From Pseudomonas guangdongensis (GTDB taxonomy: Bacteria; Pseudomonadota; Gammaproteobacteria; Pseudomonadales; Pseudomonadaceae), in NCBI RefSeq assembly GCF_900105885.1, contig NZ_LT629780.1:1240001-1304000 (forward strand): a stretch of DNA of 64,000 nucleotides. Reading direction: 5' to 3'. Under the pieces are notes generated by a model, which was given only the letters and a program-made list of their open reading frames with translations, searched no databases and was not told where the DNA came from. The number at the start of each line of letters is the position of its first letter. Position 1 is the stretch's first letter. A program made the position numbers and the translations under genes. This document shows positions 41,950 through 53,651 of the stretch, piece by piece.

Positions 41950-44926
41950 GGGTGACGTCCCGGGCGACCAGGAAGCGCTCGGCGAAGGCCTCGGCCGGCA
42001 GCGGTCGGCTGAGCACGTAGCCCTGGATCTGCTGGCAGCCTTCGAGGGCGAGGAAGCGTTCCTGGGACTTGGTTTCCACCCCCTCGGCGATCACCGTCAG
42101 CTGCATGCTGCGGCCCAGGGCGATGATGGCGCGGGCGATGGCGGCGTCGTTGGGGTCGTCGGGCAGGCCGTCGACGAAGGACTTGTCGATCTTCAGGGTG
42201 TCGATGGGCAGGCGCTTGAGGTAGCTGAGCGAGGAGTAGCCGGTGCCGAAGTCGTCGATGGCCAGCTGCAGGCCCAGTTCGCGCAGGCTTTGCAGCACCG
42301 GCAGCGCTTCCTCCTTCTGGCTCATCACGAAGGTTTCGGTGATTTCCAGTTGCAGCTTGTCGGGGCTCAGCCCGCAGGACTGCAGCAGTTCGCCGATGCG
42401 CGCGCTCAGGTGCGGCTGGCGCAGTTGCGGGCCGGAGAGGTTGACCGCCAGCGGGCCGAAGTCGGCGTAGCAGGCCTGCCAGGCGGCCATCTGCCGGCAG
42501 GCCTGTTCCAGCACCCAGTCGCCCAGTTCGACGATGCTGCCGTTTTCCTCGGCGATGGCGATGAAACGGTCCGGCGGCACGTCGCCGAGGGTCGGATGGT
42601 GCCAGCGCAGCAGGGCCTCGGCACCGACCAAACGGGCGTCGTTGAGGCATTGCTTGGGCTGGTAGTGCAGGCTCAGCTCGCCGCGCTCCAGGGCGCGGCG
42701 CAGGTCGTTCTCCAGGTTCATCCGCTCGGTGGCCTGGAAGCTCAGGTCGGCGCTGTAGAACTCGAAGCGGTTGCGGCCCTTGGCCTTGGCCCGGTACATG
42801 GCGGCGTCGGCGTTCTTGACCAGGGTGGCGACGTCCTCGCCGTGCTCGGGGAACAGGCTGACGCCGATGCTCGAACTCATGAAGAACTCGTGCTCGCCGG
42901 CGCGGAACGGGCGGGCGAAGGCGCTCATCAGCTTGTTGGCGACCAGCTCGACGTCCTCGATGCAGTGGACGCTGGGCATCAGCACGATGAATTCGTCGCC
43001 GCCCAGGCGCGCCACGGTGTCGACTTCGCGCAGCTGTTCGCGCAAGCGGCGGGCGATGCCCTTGAGCAGCAGGTCGCCGACCGGATGGCCGAGGGTGTCG
43101 TTGATGTGCTTGAAGCGGTCGAGGTCGAGGAACAGCACGGCGCCGCGGCGTTGCTCGTTGAGCGCCTCGTCGAGGGCCATCTGCAGGTGGTTCTCGAACA
43201 GCAGGCGGTTGGGCAGGCCGGTCAGCGGGTCGTGGTGGGCCTGGTAGTCGAGGCGCGCCTGGGCATGCTTGAGCGGGGTGATGTCGGCGAACACGGCGAC
43301 GAAGTGCGTGGTTTCGCGGCTGCCGTTGCGCACCGCGCTGATGGTCAGCCAGGCCGGGTAGGGCTCGCCGTTCTTGCGCCGGCTCCAGATCTCGCCCTGC
43401 CAGTGGCCGTCCTGCTCGATGCCGAGGTGGATTTCCTGGCGCAGTTCCTGGTTGTGCTGGGAGCCGGCCAGCAGCTGGGTGGTCTGGCCGAGGGCCTCGC
43501 TCTCGCTGTAGCCGGTGATGGCGCTGAAGGCGCGGTTGATCGCGACGATGTGCTGCTCCAGGTCGGTGATCATCACGCCTTCGGCGGTGTTCTCGAATAC
43601 CGCGGCGGCCTGCTGGAGCTTCTCCTGCATGCGTTCGCGCTCGGTGATGTCGCGGATGATGCTCAGCAGGCAGGCCTGGCCGTCGATCTGCAGCGGCTGG
43701 GCGCTGAGTTCGCACAGGCGCAGCTGCTGCGCGCGGTTGCGGATCTGCACGACCATGTGCTGCACGCTGCCCTCCTGCTCCAGGCGGCGCAGCAGGCGCT
43801 TGCGTTCCAGGGCGTTGGGCCACAGGCCGATGCTCAGGGTGGTGTGCCGCAGGGCTTCCTCGCTGGCGTAGCCGGTGATGCGGGTGAAGCCGGGGTTGAC
43901 GTCGAGCAGCTGGCCGTCGTGCAGGCGGGTGATCATCAGGCCATCCGGGGTGGCGCAGAAGGCCTTGGCGAACTTCTCCTCGGAGAGGCGCAGCTGCTGG
44001 CGCGTCTGGCGCAGCGCGGCGAGATCGCGCAGCGCCACGACCAGCGCCGGCTGGCGGCCGAGCTGCAGGTGGCGGGCCGAGAGCAGGCCGTTGAACTCGC
44101 TGTCGGCGCCGCACTGCAGGCTGATTTCCAGGTTCTGCACCTCGCCGGCCTGCAGGCGCTGCAGCAGCTGCTCGCCCTGGCGGGGATCGCCCCAGATCGG
44201 CAGCTCGCTGACCGGGCGTTCGGCGAGCTGGCGGGCGTCGAGTCCGCTGTGGTGGGCGAAGCAGTGGTTGGCGGCGAGGATGCGTCCGTCGTCGCGGTCG
44301 AGCAGCAGCATGATGTCGGGGCTGTGCAGGAAGGCGTTGCGGAACAGCTCCTGGCTGCGGCGCTCCTCGTCGATGTCGATCAGCAGGCCGGCCAGGCCGG
44401 GGCCGTCGGGTAGCGCGCGGAAGCTGGCCAGGCTCAGCACCCAGCGCAGCCGGCCGTCGGCGCCGATCAGCCTGTGGCTGTGGCGCAGCAGCGGCGCCTC
44501 GGCGCTGACCGCGCGGTAGGCGGCCAGAGTGGCCTCGGCATCGTCGGGATGCAGGGTACGGCCGAGGAAGTCGGCGTCGAGCCAGGCGTCGGCCGGATAG
44601 CCGAGCAGCGCCTCGACCTGGCCGGACATGTGGCTGAAGCGCAGGTCGGCCTGGCGCATTTCCCAGCTGGCCAGGGGCAGGCGGGCGAGGCTCTGCGGAT
44701 CGCCCGGCAGGCCCGGATGGCGCTTGCGTTCGGCGAGCAGATGCCGTGCCCGCTGCAGGCGCTGTCGGTAGCCGAGGGCTACGAGGGTCGCCAGCAGGGC
44801 GGACAGGGCGGCGAGGAGGGCTGGCGTGTCGGCCTCGGCGGACATCCAGTCGGCGAGGGCGGCATGGCAGGGCGGGGCGAGCAGCAGTGCCAGGCACAAG
44901 GTGGCCGGAGCCTTCAGGCGCAGCAT
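41921..44926 (-). CDS. PAS4-GGDEF-EAL c-di-GMP enzyme, RmcA-like without the periplasmic sensor
   Basis: 1001-aa bifunctional c-di-GMP protein. N-terminal signal-like helix (about 5-22), a very short periplasmic stretch, a second membrane helix (about 36-53), then four PAS domains (about 85-200, 205-325, 330-450, 455-575). A GGDEF domain follows with intact GGDEF and an inhibitory RxxD (REVD) five residues upstream, then an EAL domain with intact EALLRW and DDFGTGYSS. It should be able to make and break c-di-GMP; EAL intactness suggests phosphodiesterase output. Gene position between rpoD and tRNA-Ile matches P. aeruginosa rmcA (PA0575, from memory), which carries an arginine-binding Venus-flytrap domain absent here. 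Start ATG opens the signal helix. Confidence 0.9.
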   Translation of the reverse strand: MLRLKAPATLCLALLLAPPCHAALADWMSAEADTPALLAALSALLATLVALGYRQRLQRARHLLAERKRHPGLPGDPQSLARLPLASWEMRQADLRFSHMSGQVEALLGYPADAWLDADFLGRTLHPDDAEATLAAYRAVSAEAPLLRHSHRLIGADGRLRWVLSLASFRALPDGPGLAGLLIDIDEERRSQELFRNAFLHSPDIMLLLDRDDGRILAANHCFAHHSGLDARQLAERPVSELPIWGDPRQGEQLLQRLQAGEVQNLEISLQCGADSEFNGLLSARHLQLGRQPALVVALRDLAALRQTRQQLRLSEEKFAKAFCATPDGLMITRLHDGQLLDVNPGFTRITGYASEEALRHTTLSIGLWPNALERKRLLRRLEQEGSVQHMVVQIRNRAQQLRLCELSAQPLQIDGQACLLSIIRDITERERMQEKLQQAAAVFENTAEGVMITDLEQHIVAINRAFSAITGYSESEALGQTTQLLAGSQHNQELRQEIHLGIEQDGHWQGEIWSRRKNGEPYPAWLTISAVRNGSRETTHFVAVFADITPLKHAQARLDYQAHHDPLTGLPNRLLFENHLQMALDEALNEQRRGAVLFLDLDRFKHINDTLGHPVGDLLLKGIARRLREQLREVDTVARLGGDEFIVLMPSVHCIEDVELVANKLMSAFARPFRAGEHEFFMSSSIGVSLFPEHGEDVATLVKNADAAMYRAKAKGRNRFEFYSADLSFQATERMNLENDLRRALERGELSLHYQPKQCLNDARLVGAEALLRWHHPTLGDVPPDRFIAIAEENGSIVELGDWVLEQACRQMAAWQACYADFGPLAVNLSGPQLRQPHLSARIGELLQSCGLSPDKLQLEITETFVMSQKEEALPVLQSLRELGLQLAIDDFGTGYSSLSYLKRLPIDTLKIDKSFVDGLPDDPNDAAIARAIIALGRSMQLTVIAEGVETKSQERFLALEGCQQIQGYVLSRPLPAEAFAERFLVARDVTLGADTRASL

Positions 44927-44957
44927 GACGGTCCCTCGATTGCGCGGTTGTCGCGAA

Positions 44958-44963
44958 AGTGTA
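44958..44963 (-). promoter_or_regulatory. candidate sigma-S-like -10 for the GGDEF-EAL gene
   Basis: On the minus strand CTACACT, 6/7 to the sigma-S preferred CTATACT, 31 bp upstream of the start and just after the rpoD terminator. No clear -35. Confidence 0.3.
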
Positions 44964-44986
44964 GAAGCTCGCCTGCCGCCGTGCGT

Positions 44987-45020
44987 AAAAAAGCCCCGGG
45001 ACCTTGCGGTGCCGGGGCTT
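44987..45020 (-). terminator. rpoD rho-independent terminator
   Basis: On the minus strand a GC-rich hairpin (AAGCCCCGGCACC, GCAA loop, GGTCCCGGGGCTT) followed by a run of T, 17 bp after the rpoD stop. Ends the rpsU-dnaG-rpoD operon. Confidence 0.9.
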
Positions 45021-45037
45021 GTCACGAGCCGTCGCGC

Positions 45038-46891
<1,854 letters not shown>

Positions 46892-46939
46892 GTTCACCCT
46901 ATCCACTGAAGGTCTTGGCGGGCTGAAAAGAAGCCGAGG

Positions 46940-46945
46940 ATTATA
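46940..46945 (-). promoter_or_regulatory. candidate internal rpoD promoter (-10)
   Basis: Perfect TATAAT on the minus strand preceded by GGC, in the 68-bp dnaG-rpoD gap, 49 bp before the rpoD start. No strong -35. Internal promoters here are known in the E. coli operon. Confidence 0.4.
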
Positions 46946-46959
46946 GCCGAATCGGGGGG

Positions 46960-48858
46960 TCAGGTGCCAGATGGCCCCGGCGATGCGCTGCTGGTACTCC
47001 GGCTCAGCAGGTCGCGCAGGCGGAGCTTTTCCTCCGCGCTGAGTTCGCTGTGCCGCGCTTTGCGCAACAGGCCTTCGAGGCTGCGCTCACGCTGGCGGGC
47101 TGCCAAGGTAGTTATAGTGTCGAAAAACTGTTGTTCAAGGTTGTCGCGACTGATCAGCCATTCCTTTTCCGCCAGGCTGCGCAGCAGGCGGCCCTGCTCG
47201 GTGCCGTGCCAGCGTGCCAGCAGTTGCAGCGAATTCTGCTGCGGATGCTTCTGCAGCGATTCCAGCAGGGATACCAGCAGCTGGGCGTAGGTGTCGTCTT
47301 CGGCGGCGAAGTGTCCGGCATCCTCGACCTTCTGCGCCAGTTGCGGGTGATGCAGCAGGGTGCGCAGGGCGCCCAGGGTCGGCGATTCGACACCGGCGCC
47401 GCGGCGCGGCGGCAGGATCGCCGGCGGTTCGCGGCGCTGCCAGGAGCGGGCGCCTTTCCATTCGTCGCCGCCCGCGCGCGGGTCGCGCCACGGCTGTGCG
47501 CTGGCCGGCGGCGCTGCGGCGTCGTGGCCGAGGTGGGCGGGTGGTGCGCTCGGGCGCTCGGCGTGCTCGCCGAGCGTCGCCGGGTCGAGGCCGGTCAGTT
47601 CGCCGAGGCGCTGGCGCATCAGGGCGCGCAGGTTGGCGCCGGGCAGGCGCTCGATCAGCGGCATCGCCAGGGTGGCCAGGTGCGCCTTGCCCTCCAGGGT
47701 GCTGGGGTCGGCTTCCTCCATCAGGTGACGAAAGAAGTAGTCGGCCAGCGGCTGGGCCTGCTGGTGGATGCGCGCGCGGAAGGCGTCGGTGCCCTCGCGG
47801 CGCACCAGGCTGTCCGGATCCTCGCCCTCGGGGAGGAACAGGAAGCGCACCCGGCGGCCGTCCTGCAGGTTCGGCAGGCAGGACTCCAGGGCGCGCCAGG
47901 CGGCGTTGCGTCCGGCGCTGTCGCCGTCGAAGCAGAACAGCAGGCTCGGCACGACGCGGAACAGGCGCTTGATGTGTTCCTCGCTGGTGGCGGTGCCGAG
48001 GGTCGCCACCGCGTTGCGCAGGCCCTGCTGGGCCAGGGCGATGACGTCCATGTAGCCCTCGACCACCAGGATTTCGTCGAGGTCGCGGCTGCTCTTGCGC
48101 GCTTCGTAGAGGCCGTAGAGTTCCTGGCCCTTGTGGAACACCGGGGTTTCCGGCGAGTTGAGGTACTTGGGCTTGTCGTCGCCGAGCACCCGGCCGCCGA
48201 AGGCGATCACCCGGCCGCGGCTGTCGCGGATCGGGAACATCACCCGGTCGCGGAAGCGGTCGTAGCGCTTGCCGCTGTCGGCGTTCTCGATCAGCAGTCC
48301 GGCGTCGATCAGCGCCTTCTGCTGCAGGCTGTCGCCGCCCAGGTGCTTCATCAGGTTGTCCCAGCCGGGCGGGGCGAAGCCGAGGCCGAAGTCGCGGGCG
48401 ATCACCCCGGACAGGCCGCGGCCCTTGAGGTAGTCGACCGCCGCCTGGCGGGCCGGGTGGCTCTTCAGCGCCTGGCGGTAGTAGCCGGCGGCGGCCTCCA
48501 ACAGCGGGTAGAGCGGCGAGTCGCCGCTCTGGCGGGGGCGCTGGCCGGGGCGCGCGTCCTCGCGTGGCACGTCGAGCCCGGCGCGCTTGGCCAGATCCTC
48601 GACCGCCTGGGGGAAGTCCAGGTGGTCGTGCTCCATCAGGAAGCTCAGGGCGTTGCCGCCGGCGCCGCAGCCGAAGCAGTAGTAGAACTGCTTGTCCGGG
48701 CTGACGCTGAACGAGGGGGTCTTTTCCTGGTGGAACGGGCAGCAGGCGCTGTAGTTCTTGCCGGTCTTCTTCAGCTGCACGCGCGAGCCGACCACTTCGA
48801 CGATGTCGGTGCGGTTGAGCAGGTCGTCGATGAAGCGTTGCGGGATCAGGCCGGCCAT
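46960..48858 (-). CDS. dnaG: DNA primase
   Basis: 632-aa replication primase. N-terminal CHC2 zinc ribbon with Cys40, His43, Cys61 and Cys64 ([27 protein letters not shown]). TOPRIM core with [19 protein letters not shown] and [18 protein letters not shown]. The C-terminal about 200 residues form the DnaB-helicase-binding part. Start [20 protein letters not shown] is the universal N-terminus. Middle gene of the rpsU-dnaG-rpoD operon. Confidence 0.96.
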   Translation of the reverse strand: MAGLIPQRFIDDLLNRTDIVEVVGSRVQLKKTGKNYSACCPFHQEKTPSFSVSPDKQFYYCFGCGAGGNALSFLMEHDHLDFPQAVEDLAKRAGLDVPREDARPGQRPRQSGDSPLYPLLEAAAGYYRQALKSHPARQAAVDYLKGRGLSGVIARDFGLGFAPPGWDNLMKHLGGDSLQQKALIDAGLLIENADSGKRYDRFRDRVMFPIRDSRGRVIAFGGRVLGDDKPKYLNSPETPVFHKGQELYGLYEARKSSRDLDEILVVEGYMDVIALAQQGLRNAVATLGTATSEEHIKRLFRVVPSLLFCFDGDSAGRNAAWRALESCLPNLQDGRRVRFLFLPEGEDPDSLVRREGTDAFRARIHQQAQPLADYFFRHLMEEADPSTLEGKAHLATLAMPLIERLPGANLRALMRQRLGELTGLDPATLGEHAERPSAPPAHLGHDAAAPPASAQPWRDPRAGGDEWKGARSWQRREPPAILPPRRGAGVESPTLGALRTLLHHPQLAQKVEDAGHFAAEDDTYAQLLVSLLESLQKHPQQNSLQLLARWHGTEQGRLLRSLAEKEWLISRDNLEQQFFDTITTLAARQRERSLEGLLRKARHSELSAEEKLRLRDLLSRSTSSASPGPSGT

Positions 48859-48930
48859 GGGGTGCTCGTCTGCGGACCGTTCAGCCGCAGGTGCGGGCTG
48901 GCGGGCGGGATTGGAAGCGCTCGGCAATGC

Positions 48931-48964
48931 AAAAAACTCCGGGCCTTGCCGGGGCAAGTCGGAG
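48931..48964 (-). terminator. second intercistronic terminator between rpsU and dnaG
   Basis: On the minus strand a hairpin CTCCG...CGGAG (with inner TTGCC / GGCAA pairing) followed by TTTTTT. Lies 72 bp before dnaG. Confidence 0.75.
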
Positions 48965-48977
48965 TGGCGGTGGATCT

Positions 48978-49006
48978 AAAGCAAACACCCGGCCTGGGCC
49001 GGGTGT
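48978..49006 (-). terminator. first intercistronic terminator between rpsU and dnaG
   Basis: On the minus strand a perfect 10-bp stem ACACCCGGCC / GGCCGGGTGT with a 2-nt loop, followed by TTGCTTT, 29 bp after the rpsU stop. It would cut dnaG and rpoD transcription relative to rpsU. Confidence 0.75.
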
Positions 49007-49035
49007 GCATGCGAACTGACTGACTGAGTCGGAAC

Positions 49036-49251
49036 TCAGTACAGACGCTCGCGGCGGCGCTGCTCGCGCTGCACTTTCTTGGCGTGGCGCTTCACGGCAG
49101 CCGCGGCCTTGCGCTTGCGCTCGGCGGTGGGCTTTTCGTAAAACTCGCGGCTGCGCACTTCGGCCAGTACACCGGCTTTTTCGCAGGAGCGCTTGAAACG
49201 ACGCAGGGCTACGTCGAAGGGTTCGTTCTCTTTAACTTTGACGGCGGGCAT
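49036..49251 (-). CDS. rpsU: 30S ribosomal protein S21
   Basis: 71-aa basic ribosomal protein ([27 protein letters not shown], then Lys/Arg-rich to the end at RRRERLY). Length exact. First gene of the rpsU-dnaG-rpoD macromolecular synthesis operon, with its own strong promoter and two terminators before dnaG. Confidence 0.98.
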   Translation of the reverse strand: MPAVKVKENEPFDVALRRFKRSCEKAGVLAEVRSREFYEKPTAERKRKAAAAVKRHAKKVQREQRRRERLY

Positions 49252-49337
49252 CCAGGTCGTACCTTCACTGATTACCGAGTATGAATGGTGCAATCCAGCA
49301 AAAAGGCTCGGGAGGCACCGGTTCTCAAGGGCTGCGG

Positions 49338-49366
49338 ATATTACCCCCTTGCCGGGGGGAATGCAA
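49338..49366 (-). promoter_or_regulatory. rpsU operon promoter
   Basis: On the minus strand TTGCAT (49361-49366), exactly 17-bp spacer, TAATAT (49338-49343). Leader of about 80 nt to rpsU. Confidence 0.6.
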
Positions 49367-49420
49367 AGCTTCGCGTGGCGAAAAGCGCCGGCCGGCGGTC
49401 TGCCGGGACGCTGCGAGTGC

Positions 49421-49449
49421 TTGGTGTCGGCCGGTCTGGCGCTTATCAT
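49421..49449 (+). promoter_or_regulatory. candidate tsaD promoter
   Basis: TTGGTG (49421-49426), 17-bp spacer, TATCAT (49444-49449), then gcgcgg. Divergent from the rpsU promoter in the same 244-bp gap. Confidence 0.4.
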
Positions 49450-49495
49450 GCGCGGTTTATCACCCCCTATCAGGGCGAAACGAGGCGATTTGCCG

Positions 49496-50521
49496 ATGCG
49501 AGTGCTGGGCCTGGAAACCTCCTGCGACGAAACCGGCGTTGCGCTGTACGACAGCGAGCGCGGCCTGCTGAGCGATGCGCTGTTCAGTCAGATCGACCTG
49601 CACCGGGTCTACGGCGGTGTGGTGCCCGAGCTGGCCTCGCGCGATCACGTCAAGCGCATGCTGCCGTTGATCCGCGAGGTGCTCGACGGCGCCGGCTGCC
49701 GCTTCGCCGACATCGACGCGGTGGCCTATACCGCCGGGCCGGGCCTGGTCGGTGCGCTGCTGGTCGGTGCCTCCTGCGCCCAGGCGCTGGCGCTGGCCTG
49801 GGGGGTGCCGGCGGTCGGCGTCCACCACATGGAAGGCCACCTGCTGGCGCCGATGCTGGAGGAAACCCCGCCCGAGTTCCCCTTCGTCGCCCTGCTGGTG
49901 TCGGGCGGGCATACCCAGCTGGTGTGCGTCGACGGCATCGGCCGCTACGAGCTGCTCGGCGAGTCGCTGGACGATGCCGCCGGCGAGGCCTTCGACAAGA
50001 CCGCCAAGCTGATCGGCCTGGGCTATCCGGGTGGCCCGGAGATCGCTCGCCTGGCCGAGCGCGGCACGCCGGGGCGCTTCGTGTTCCCGCGGCCGATGAC
50101 CGACCGGCCCGGCCTGGCGTTCAGCTTCAGCGGGCTGAAGACCTTCGCCCTCAACACCTGGAAGCAGTGCGAGCGCGAGGGCGGCGACCTCGAACAGGCG
50201 CGCGCTGACATCGCCTTGGCCTTCCAGCAGGCGGTGGTGGAGACGCTGACCATCAAGTGCCGGCGCGCACTCAAGCAGACCGGCCTGCAGCGCCTGGTGA
50301 TCGCCGGCGGGGTGAGCGCCAACCAGGCGCTGCGTCAGGCGCTGGAAACCATGCTCGGCGAGCTCAAGGGCCAGGTGTTCTACGCGCGGCCGCGTTTCTG
50401 CACCGACAACGGCGCGATGATCGCCTATGCCGGCTGCCAGCGCCTGCTGGCCGGTCAGCACGAGGGGCCGCAGATCCAGGTGCAGCCGCGCTGGTCGATG
50501 GAGAGCCTGCCGGCGGTCTGA
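49496..50521 (+). CDS. tsaD: tRNA N6-adenosine threonylcarbamoyltransferase TsaD
   Basis: 341-aa, family length. Installs t6A37 on ANN-reading tRNAs with TsaB and TsaE. ASKHA fold with metal histidines His111 and His115 in VHHMEGH, ATP motif [36 protein letters not shown], and the C-terminal [10 protein letters not shown] with [10 protein letters not shown]. Start [14 protein letters not shown] is universal. Divergent from rpsU, the same pairing as in E. coli. Confidence 0.97.
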   Translation: MRVLGLETSCDETGVALYDSERGLLSDALFSQIDLHRVYGGVVPELASRDHVKRMLPLIREVLDGAGCRFADIDAVAYTAGPGLVGALLVGASCAQALALAWGVPAVGVHHMEGHLLAPMLEETPPEFPFVALLVSGGHTQLVCVDGIGRYELLGESLDDAAGEAFDKTAKLIGLGYPGGPEIARLAERGTPGRFVFPRPMTDRPGLAFSFSGLKTFALNTWKQCEREGGDLEQARADIALAFQQAVVETLTIKCRRALKQTGLQRLVIAGGVSANQALRQALETMLGELKGQVFYARPRFCTDNGAMIAYAGCQRLLAGQHEGPQIQVQPRWSMESLPAV

Positions 50522-50534
50522 GGACGCGCGGTAC

Positions 50535-51110
50535 TCAGCCGAGCAGTGAGCGTTCGCGGCCCTGGCGCAGGGCCCGCAGGTTGTCGCGATGGCGCCAGAC
50601 GATCAGTATGGACAGCAGGCCGAGCGGCCACAGCAGCTCCGGCTGTTGCCAGGCCAGCAGCGGCAGGCTCAGCGGCGTGGCGCTGAGCGCCGCCAGCGAA
50701 CTGATGCGGGTCAGGGCGAAGACCAGCAGCCAGACGCCCAGCGCCAGCAGCGCGGCCGGCCAGTAGAGCCCCAGCAGCAGCCCGGCGGCGGTGGCCACGC
50801 CCTTGCCGCCGCGAAAGTGGAAATACAGGGGATAGAGATGCCCCAGCACGGCGGCCAGGCCGATCCAGGCCTGCTGCAGCGGCGGCAGCTCCGCCTGGCG
50901 GGCCAGCAGTACCGGCAGCAGGCCCTTGCCCAGGTCGCCGAGCAGGGTCAGCGCCGCGGCGCGCTGCCCGGCCAGGCGCAGCATGTTGGTGGCGCCGGGA
51001 TTGCCCGAGCCGCCCAGACGCGGATCGCCGCTGCCCAGCCAGCGGCCGAGCAGCACGGCGAACGACAGAGAACCGAGCAGATAGGCAAGCAGTGCCAGCA
51101 GCCAGGGCAT
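50535..51110 (-). CDS. plsY: glycerol-3-phosphate acyltransferase PlsY
   Basis: 191-aa inner-membrane enzyme that makes lysophosphatidate from acyl-phosphate. About five membrane segments and the three conserved cytosolic motifs: [32 protein letters not shown], and [14 protein letters not shown] near the C-terminus. Start [16 protein letters not shown]; an ATG 21 bp upstream would add a non-membrane tail. Convergent with tsaD and divergent from folB. Confidence 0.95.
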   Translation of the reverse strand: MPWLLALLAYLLGSLSFAVLLGRWLGSGDPRLGGSGNPGATNMLRLAGQRAAALTLLGDLGKGLLPVLLARQAELPPLQQAWIGLAAVLGHLYPLYFHFRGGKGVATAAGLLLGLYWPAALLALGVWLLVFALTRISSLAALSATPLSLPLLAWQQPELLWPLGLLSILIVWRHRDNLRALRQGRERSLLG

Positions 51111-51151
51111 GAGCGATTCCGGGGGCGGCAAAGCCCTGATTCTAACGATGC

Positions 51152-51170
51152 GCCACGACCTTGTCGTGGC
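51152..51170 (+). other. hairpin in folB leader
   Basis: Perfect 8-bp stem gccacgac / gtcgtggc with a 3-nt loop, ending 15 bp before the folB start and just before its ribosome site (AGAGGG). No T-run; could affect translation or mRNA stability. Confidence 0.4.
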
Positions 51171-51184
51171 ACGAAGAGGGTAGC

Positions 51185-51541
51185 GTGGACATAGTCTTCA
51201 TCGACGGGCTGGAAGTCGACACCGTGATCGGCGTGTACGACTGGGAGCGCGGCATTCGCCAGTGCCTGACCCTGGACCTGCAGCTGGGCTGGGACATCCG
51301 CCCGGCGGCGGCCGGCGACGACCTGGGCGCGGCCCTCGACTACGCGGCGGTCAGCGCGCGGGTGCAGGCGTTCGCCGCCGCCAGCAGCTTCCAGCTGGTG
51401 GAAACCTTCGCCGAGCGGCTCGCCGCGCTGCTGATGACCGAGTTCGGCATCGCCTGGCTGCGCCTGCGTCTGACCAAGCCCGGCGCGGTGCCGGCGGCGC
51501 GCGGCGGGGTGGGTGTGGAGATCGAACGCGGATGCCGCTGA
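51185..51541 (+). CDS. folB: dihydroneopterin aldolase
   Basis: 118-aa folate-pathway enzyme. Family start [24 protein letters not shown], catalytic Lys in [21 protein letters not shown], and [13 protein letters not shown]. Starts with GTG at the conserved position behind AGAGGG; an ATG 24 bp upstream lies in the hairpin and is unlikely. Overlaps folK by 10 bp. Confidence 0.94.
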   Translation: MDIVFIDGLEVDTVIGVYDWERGIRQCLTLDLQLGWDIRPAAAGDDLGAALDYAAVSARVQAFAAASSFQLVETFAERLAALLMTEFGIAWLRLRLTKPGAVPAARGGVGVEIERGCR

Positions 51542-52068
51542 CCACGGTGTTTCTCGGTCTGGGCAGCAATGTCGACCGTCACCGCCACCTGTGTGCGGGC
51601 CTCGATGCGCTTGCGGCCTTCCTCGTCGACCTGCGCTGTTCTCCGGTGTTCGAGAGCGAGCCGGTGGGCATCCGCAGCGGGCCATTCTACAACCTGGCGG
51701 TGCTGGCGCAGACCGACCTGCCGCTGGCCGAGCTGGATCGCCGGCTCAAGGCCATCGAGGCGGACAACGGTCGCTACGCGCCGGATCGCAAGGGGTTGCC
51801 GCTGGATATCGATGTGCTGCTCTACGACGACCTGATCGGCGACTTCGACGGCCTACAGCTGCCGCGCGCGGAGATTCTGCGCAACGCCTTCGTGCTCTGG
51901 CCGCTGGCCCTGCTGGCCCCTGCGGCGCGGCACCCGGCCGAGGGGCGCAGCTTCGCCGCGCTGTGGCAGACGGCGTGCATCGGTCAGCGGCTGTGGCCGG
52001 TGTCCTTCGTCTGGCGCGGCGTCGAGCTGACCCCGGCCGAGTTGCGGGCGGCCTTCCCGGCTCCGTAG
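51532..52068 (+). CDS. folK: 2-amino-4-hydroxy-6-hydroxymethyldihydropteridine pyrophosphokinase
   Basis: 178-aa HPPK, next step after FolB. Motifs: [17 protein letters not shown] at the start, EPVGIRSGPFYNLAVLAQTDLP, and the Mg/ATP-binding PLDIDVLLYDDLIG with LPRAEILRNAFVLWPLALLAP. Overlap with folB means coupled translation. Convergent with cca. Confidence 0.95.
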   Translation: MPLTTVFLGLGSNVDRHRHLCAGLDALAAFLVDLRCSPVFESEPVGIRSGPFYNLAVLAQTDLPLAELDRRLKAIEADNGRYAPDRKGLPLDIDVLLYDDLIGDFDGLQLPRAEILRNAFVLWPLALLAPAARHPAEGRSFAALWQTACIGQRLWPVSFVWRGVELTPAELRAAFPAP

Positions 52069-52117
52069 GGTGCCCGTGCGCACCACTCCGGACACCTCTG
52101 TCAGGACGCGGCGCTCC

Positions 52118-53356
52118 TTACGGCGCCTTGGCGCGTCGCTCCTCGCGAAAGACCTTGAGCGCCGCGAGGCGCGCGCGCTTGAGCGCCTCGCCCAGCTCCG
52201 CCCCCTTGAATCCCTGCGCCAGCAGCGGCTGCACCGCCACACCGCGCGCCACGGCGGCGGCGGCACGCAGGTAGTCGGCTTGCGGATAGGCGCGCTGCTC
52301 GAAGCCGAGGCGGCCGCGGGCGTCCATCTCGCAGGCGGCGAGGAACTGCTCGAAGCGCTCCGGGCGGCGGTACAGATCGAAGTGCTGGAACAGCTCGGCC
52401 AGGGTCTGCGCGCGCAGCTCCAGGGCGCGATGGGCGTGGGTGTGGTATTCGCCGACCAGCAGGGCCAGCTCGGCGCACTCGCGCGGCGCCTTGCAGCGTG
52501 CGTTGACCGCTTCGATCAGCGGCAGACCGCGCTGTTCGTGGGCGATGTGTCGCGGCCAGTGGCGCGGGTCGGTGAGGCCCTTGCCCAGATCGTGGAGCAG
52601 GCAGGCCCAGCGTACCGCCAGCGGCTGGGCGTGCTCGGCACACTGGCGCAGCACCATCAGCACATGCACGCCGCTGTCGACTTCCGGGTGATGGCTGGCG
52701 GTCTGCGGCACGCCGAACAGCGCGTCGACCTCCGGCAGCAGCGCGCGCAGCGCGCCGCAGTCGCGCAGCACCTGGACGAACAGGTCGGGGCGCGGCTCCA
52801 GCAGGGCGCGCTCGGTTTCCTTCCATACCCGCTCGGCGGTCAGCGCGGCCAGTTCGCCCGAGGCGGCCAGTTCGCGCATCAGCGCCAGGGTCTCGTCGGC
52901 GACGCGAAAGCCCAGCGGCGCGTAGCGGGCGGCGAAGCGGGCGACGCGCAGCACCCGCAGCGGGTCCTCGGCGAAGGCCGGCGAGACATGGCGCAGCAGG
53001 CGATCGGCGAGGTCGCGCTGGCCGCCATAGGGGTCGATGATCCGCCCGTCGGCGTCCTCTGCCATGGCGTTGACCGTCAGGTCGCGGCGGATCAGGTCCT
53101 CTTCGAGGGTCACCTCGGGGCTGGCATGGAAGACGAAGCCGCCATAGCCGCGCCCGCTCTTGCGTTCGGTGCGCGCCAGGGCGTACTCCTCGCCGGTCTC
53201 GGGGTGGAGGAACACCGGGAAATCGGCGCCCACCGGGCGAAAGCCGCGGGCGAGCAGCTCCTCGGCATGGGCGCCGACCACCACCCAGTCGGTTTCCGTG
53301 ACGGGGCGGCCGAGCAGGCGGTCGCGCACGGCGCCGCCGACCTTGTAGATCTGCAT
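52118..53356 (-). CDS. cca: CCA-adding enzyme (multifunctional Cca)
   Basis: 412-aa tRNA nucleotidyltransferase. Class-II core: [22 protein letters not shown], then [14 protein letters not shown] and [16 protein letters not shown]-terminal HD domain with [11 protein letters not shown] shows the multifunctional, phosphohydrolase-bearing type. Start [12 protein letters not shown] is the family start. Upstream lies a 295-bp gap without a clear gene. Confidence 0.95.
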   Translation of the reverse strand: MQIYKVGGAVRDRLLGRPVTETDWVVVGAHAEELLARGFRPVGADFPVFLHPETGEEYALARTERKSGRGYGGFVFHASPEVTLEEDLIRRDLTVNAMAEDADGRIIDPYGGQRDLADRLLRHVSPAFAEDPLRVLRVARFAARYAPLGFRVADETLALMRELAASGELAALTAERVWKETERALLEPRPDLFVQVLRDCGALRALLPEVDALFGVPQTASHHPEVDSGVHVLMVLRQCAEHAQPLAVRWACLLHDLGKGLTDPRHWPRHIAHEQRGLPLIEAVNARCKAPRECAELALLVGEYHTHAHRALELRAQTLAELFQHFDLYRRPERFEQFLAACEMDARGRLGFEQRAYPQADYLRAAAAVARGVAVQPLLAQGFKGAELGEALKRARLAALKVFREERRAKAP

Positions 53357-53651
53357 GGACTGTCCTGAAGGCTGCGGGGGCGCACAGGATACCCCGCGCC
53401 ATCGGCGGGTCGGTAATGCCGCTGGGCGCAGGGCCGGGCACGCGCATGAGGTCGCCGCGGCGCTGCGAGCAGTCCGGCCTCGCCTTGAGGCGGCGTTGCC
53501 GGGCGCGGGCGATCGCAGCGAGGGCACTGCGCCCACGGGGTTCGCGGGCGCATCGGACGTCCCTGCACCCGCCTCGCGATCCGTGAACTGCGCCATGCCG
53601 GCGGGACGACCTTGAGCGGACTCAGGCCGGAGGGGCGGGGCCGGCGCGGCC
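53357..53651. other. intergenic region without a recognisable gene
   Basis: 295 bp between the cca start and the spoVR stop. Open frames on both strands are GC-driven: low-complexity Arg/Ala/Pro content, no ribosome site, no family resemblance. From memory P. aeruginosa has a small hypothetical gene here. A TATCCT on the minus strand upstream of cca could be its -10. Confidence 0.5.

Noticed and set aside
42290..44413. Plus-strand open frame of about 700 codons opposite the GGDEF-EAL gene
   Set aside because: Antisense shadow of a gene with intact catalytic motifs; Ala/Val/Gln/Gly-rich translation, no ribosome site.
53357..53615. Small gene between cca and spoVR
   Set aside because: Frames on both strands are Arg/Ala/Pro-rich, lack ribosome sites and resemble no family.
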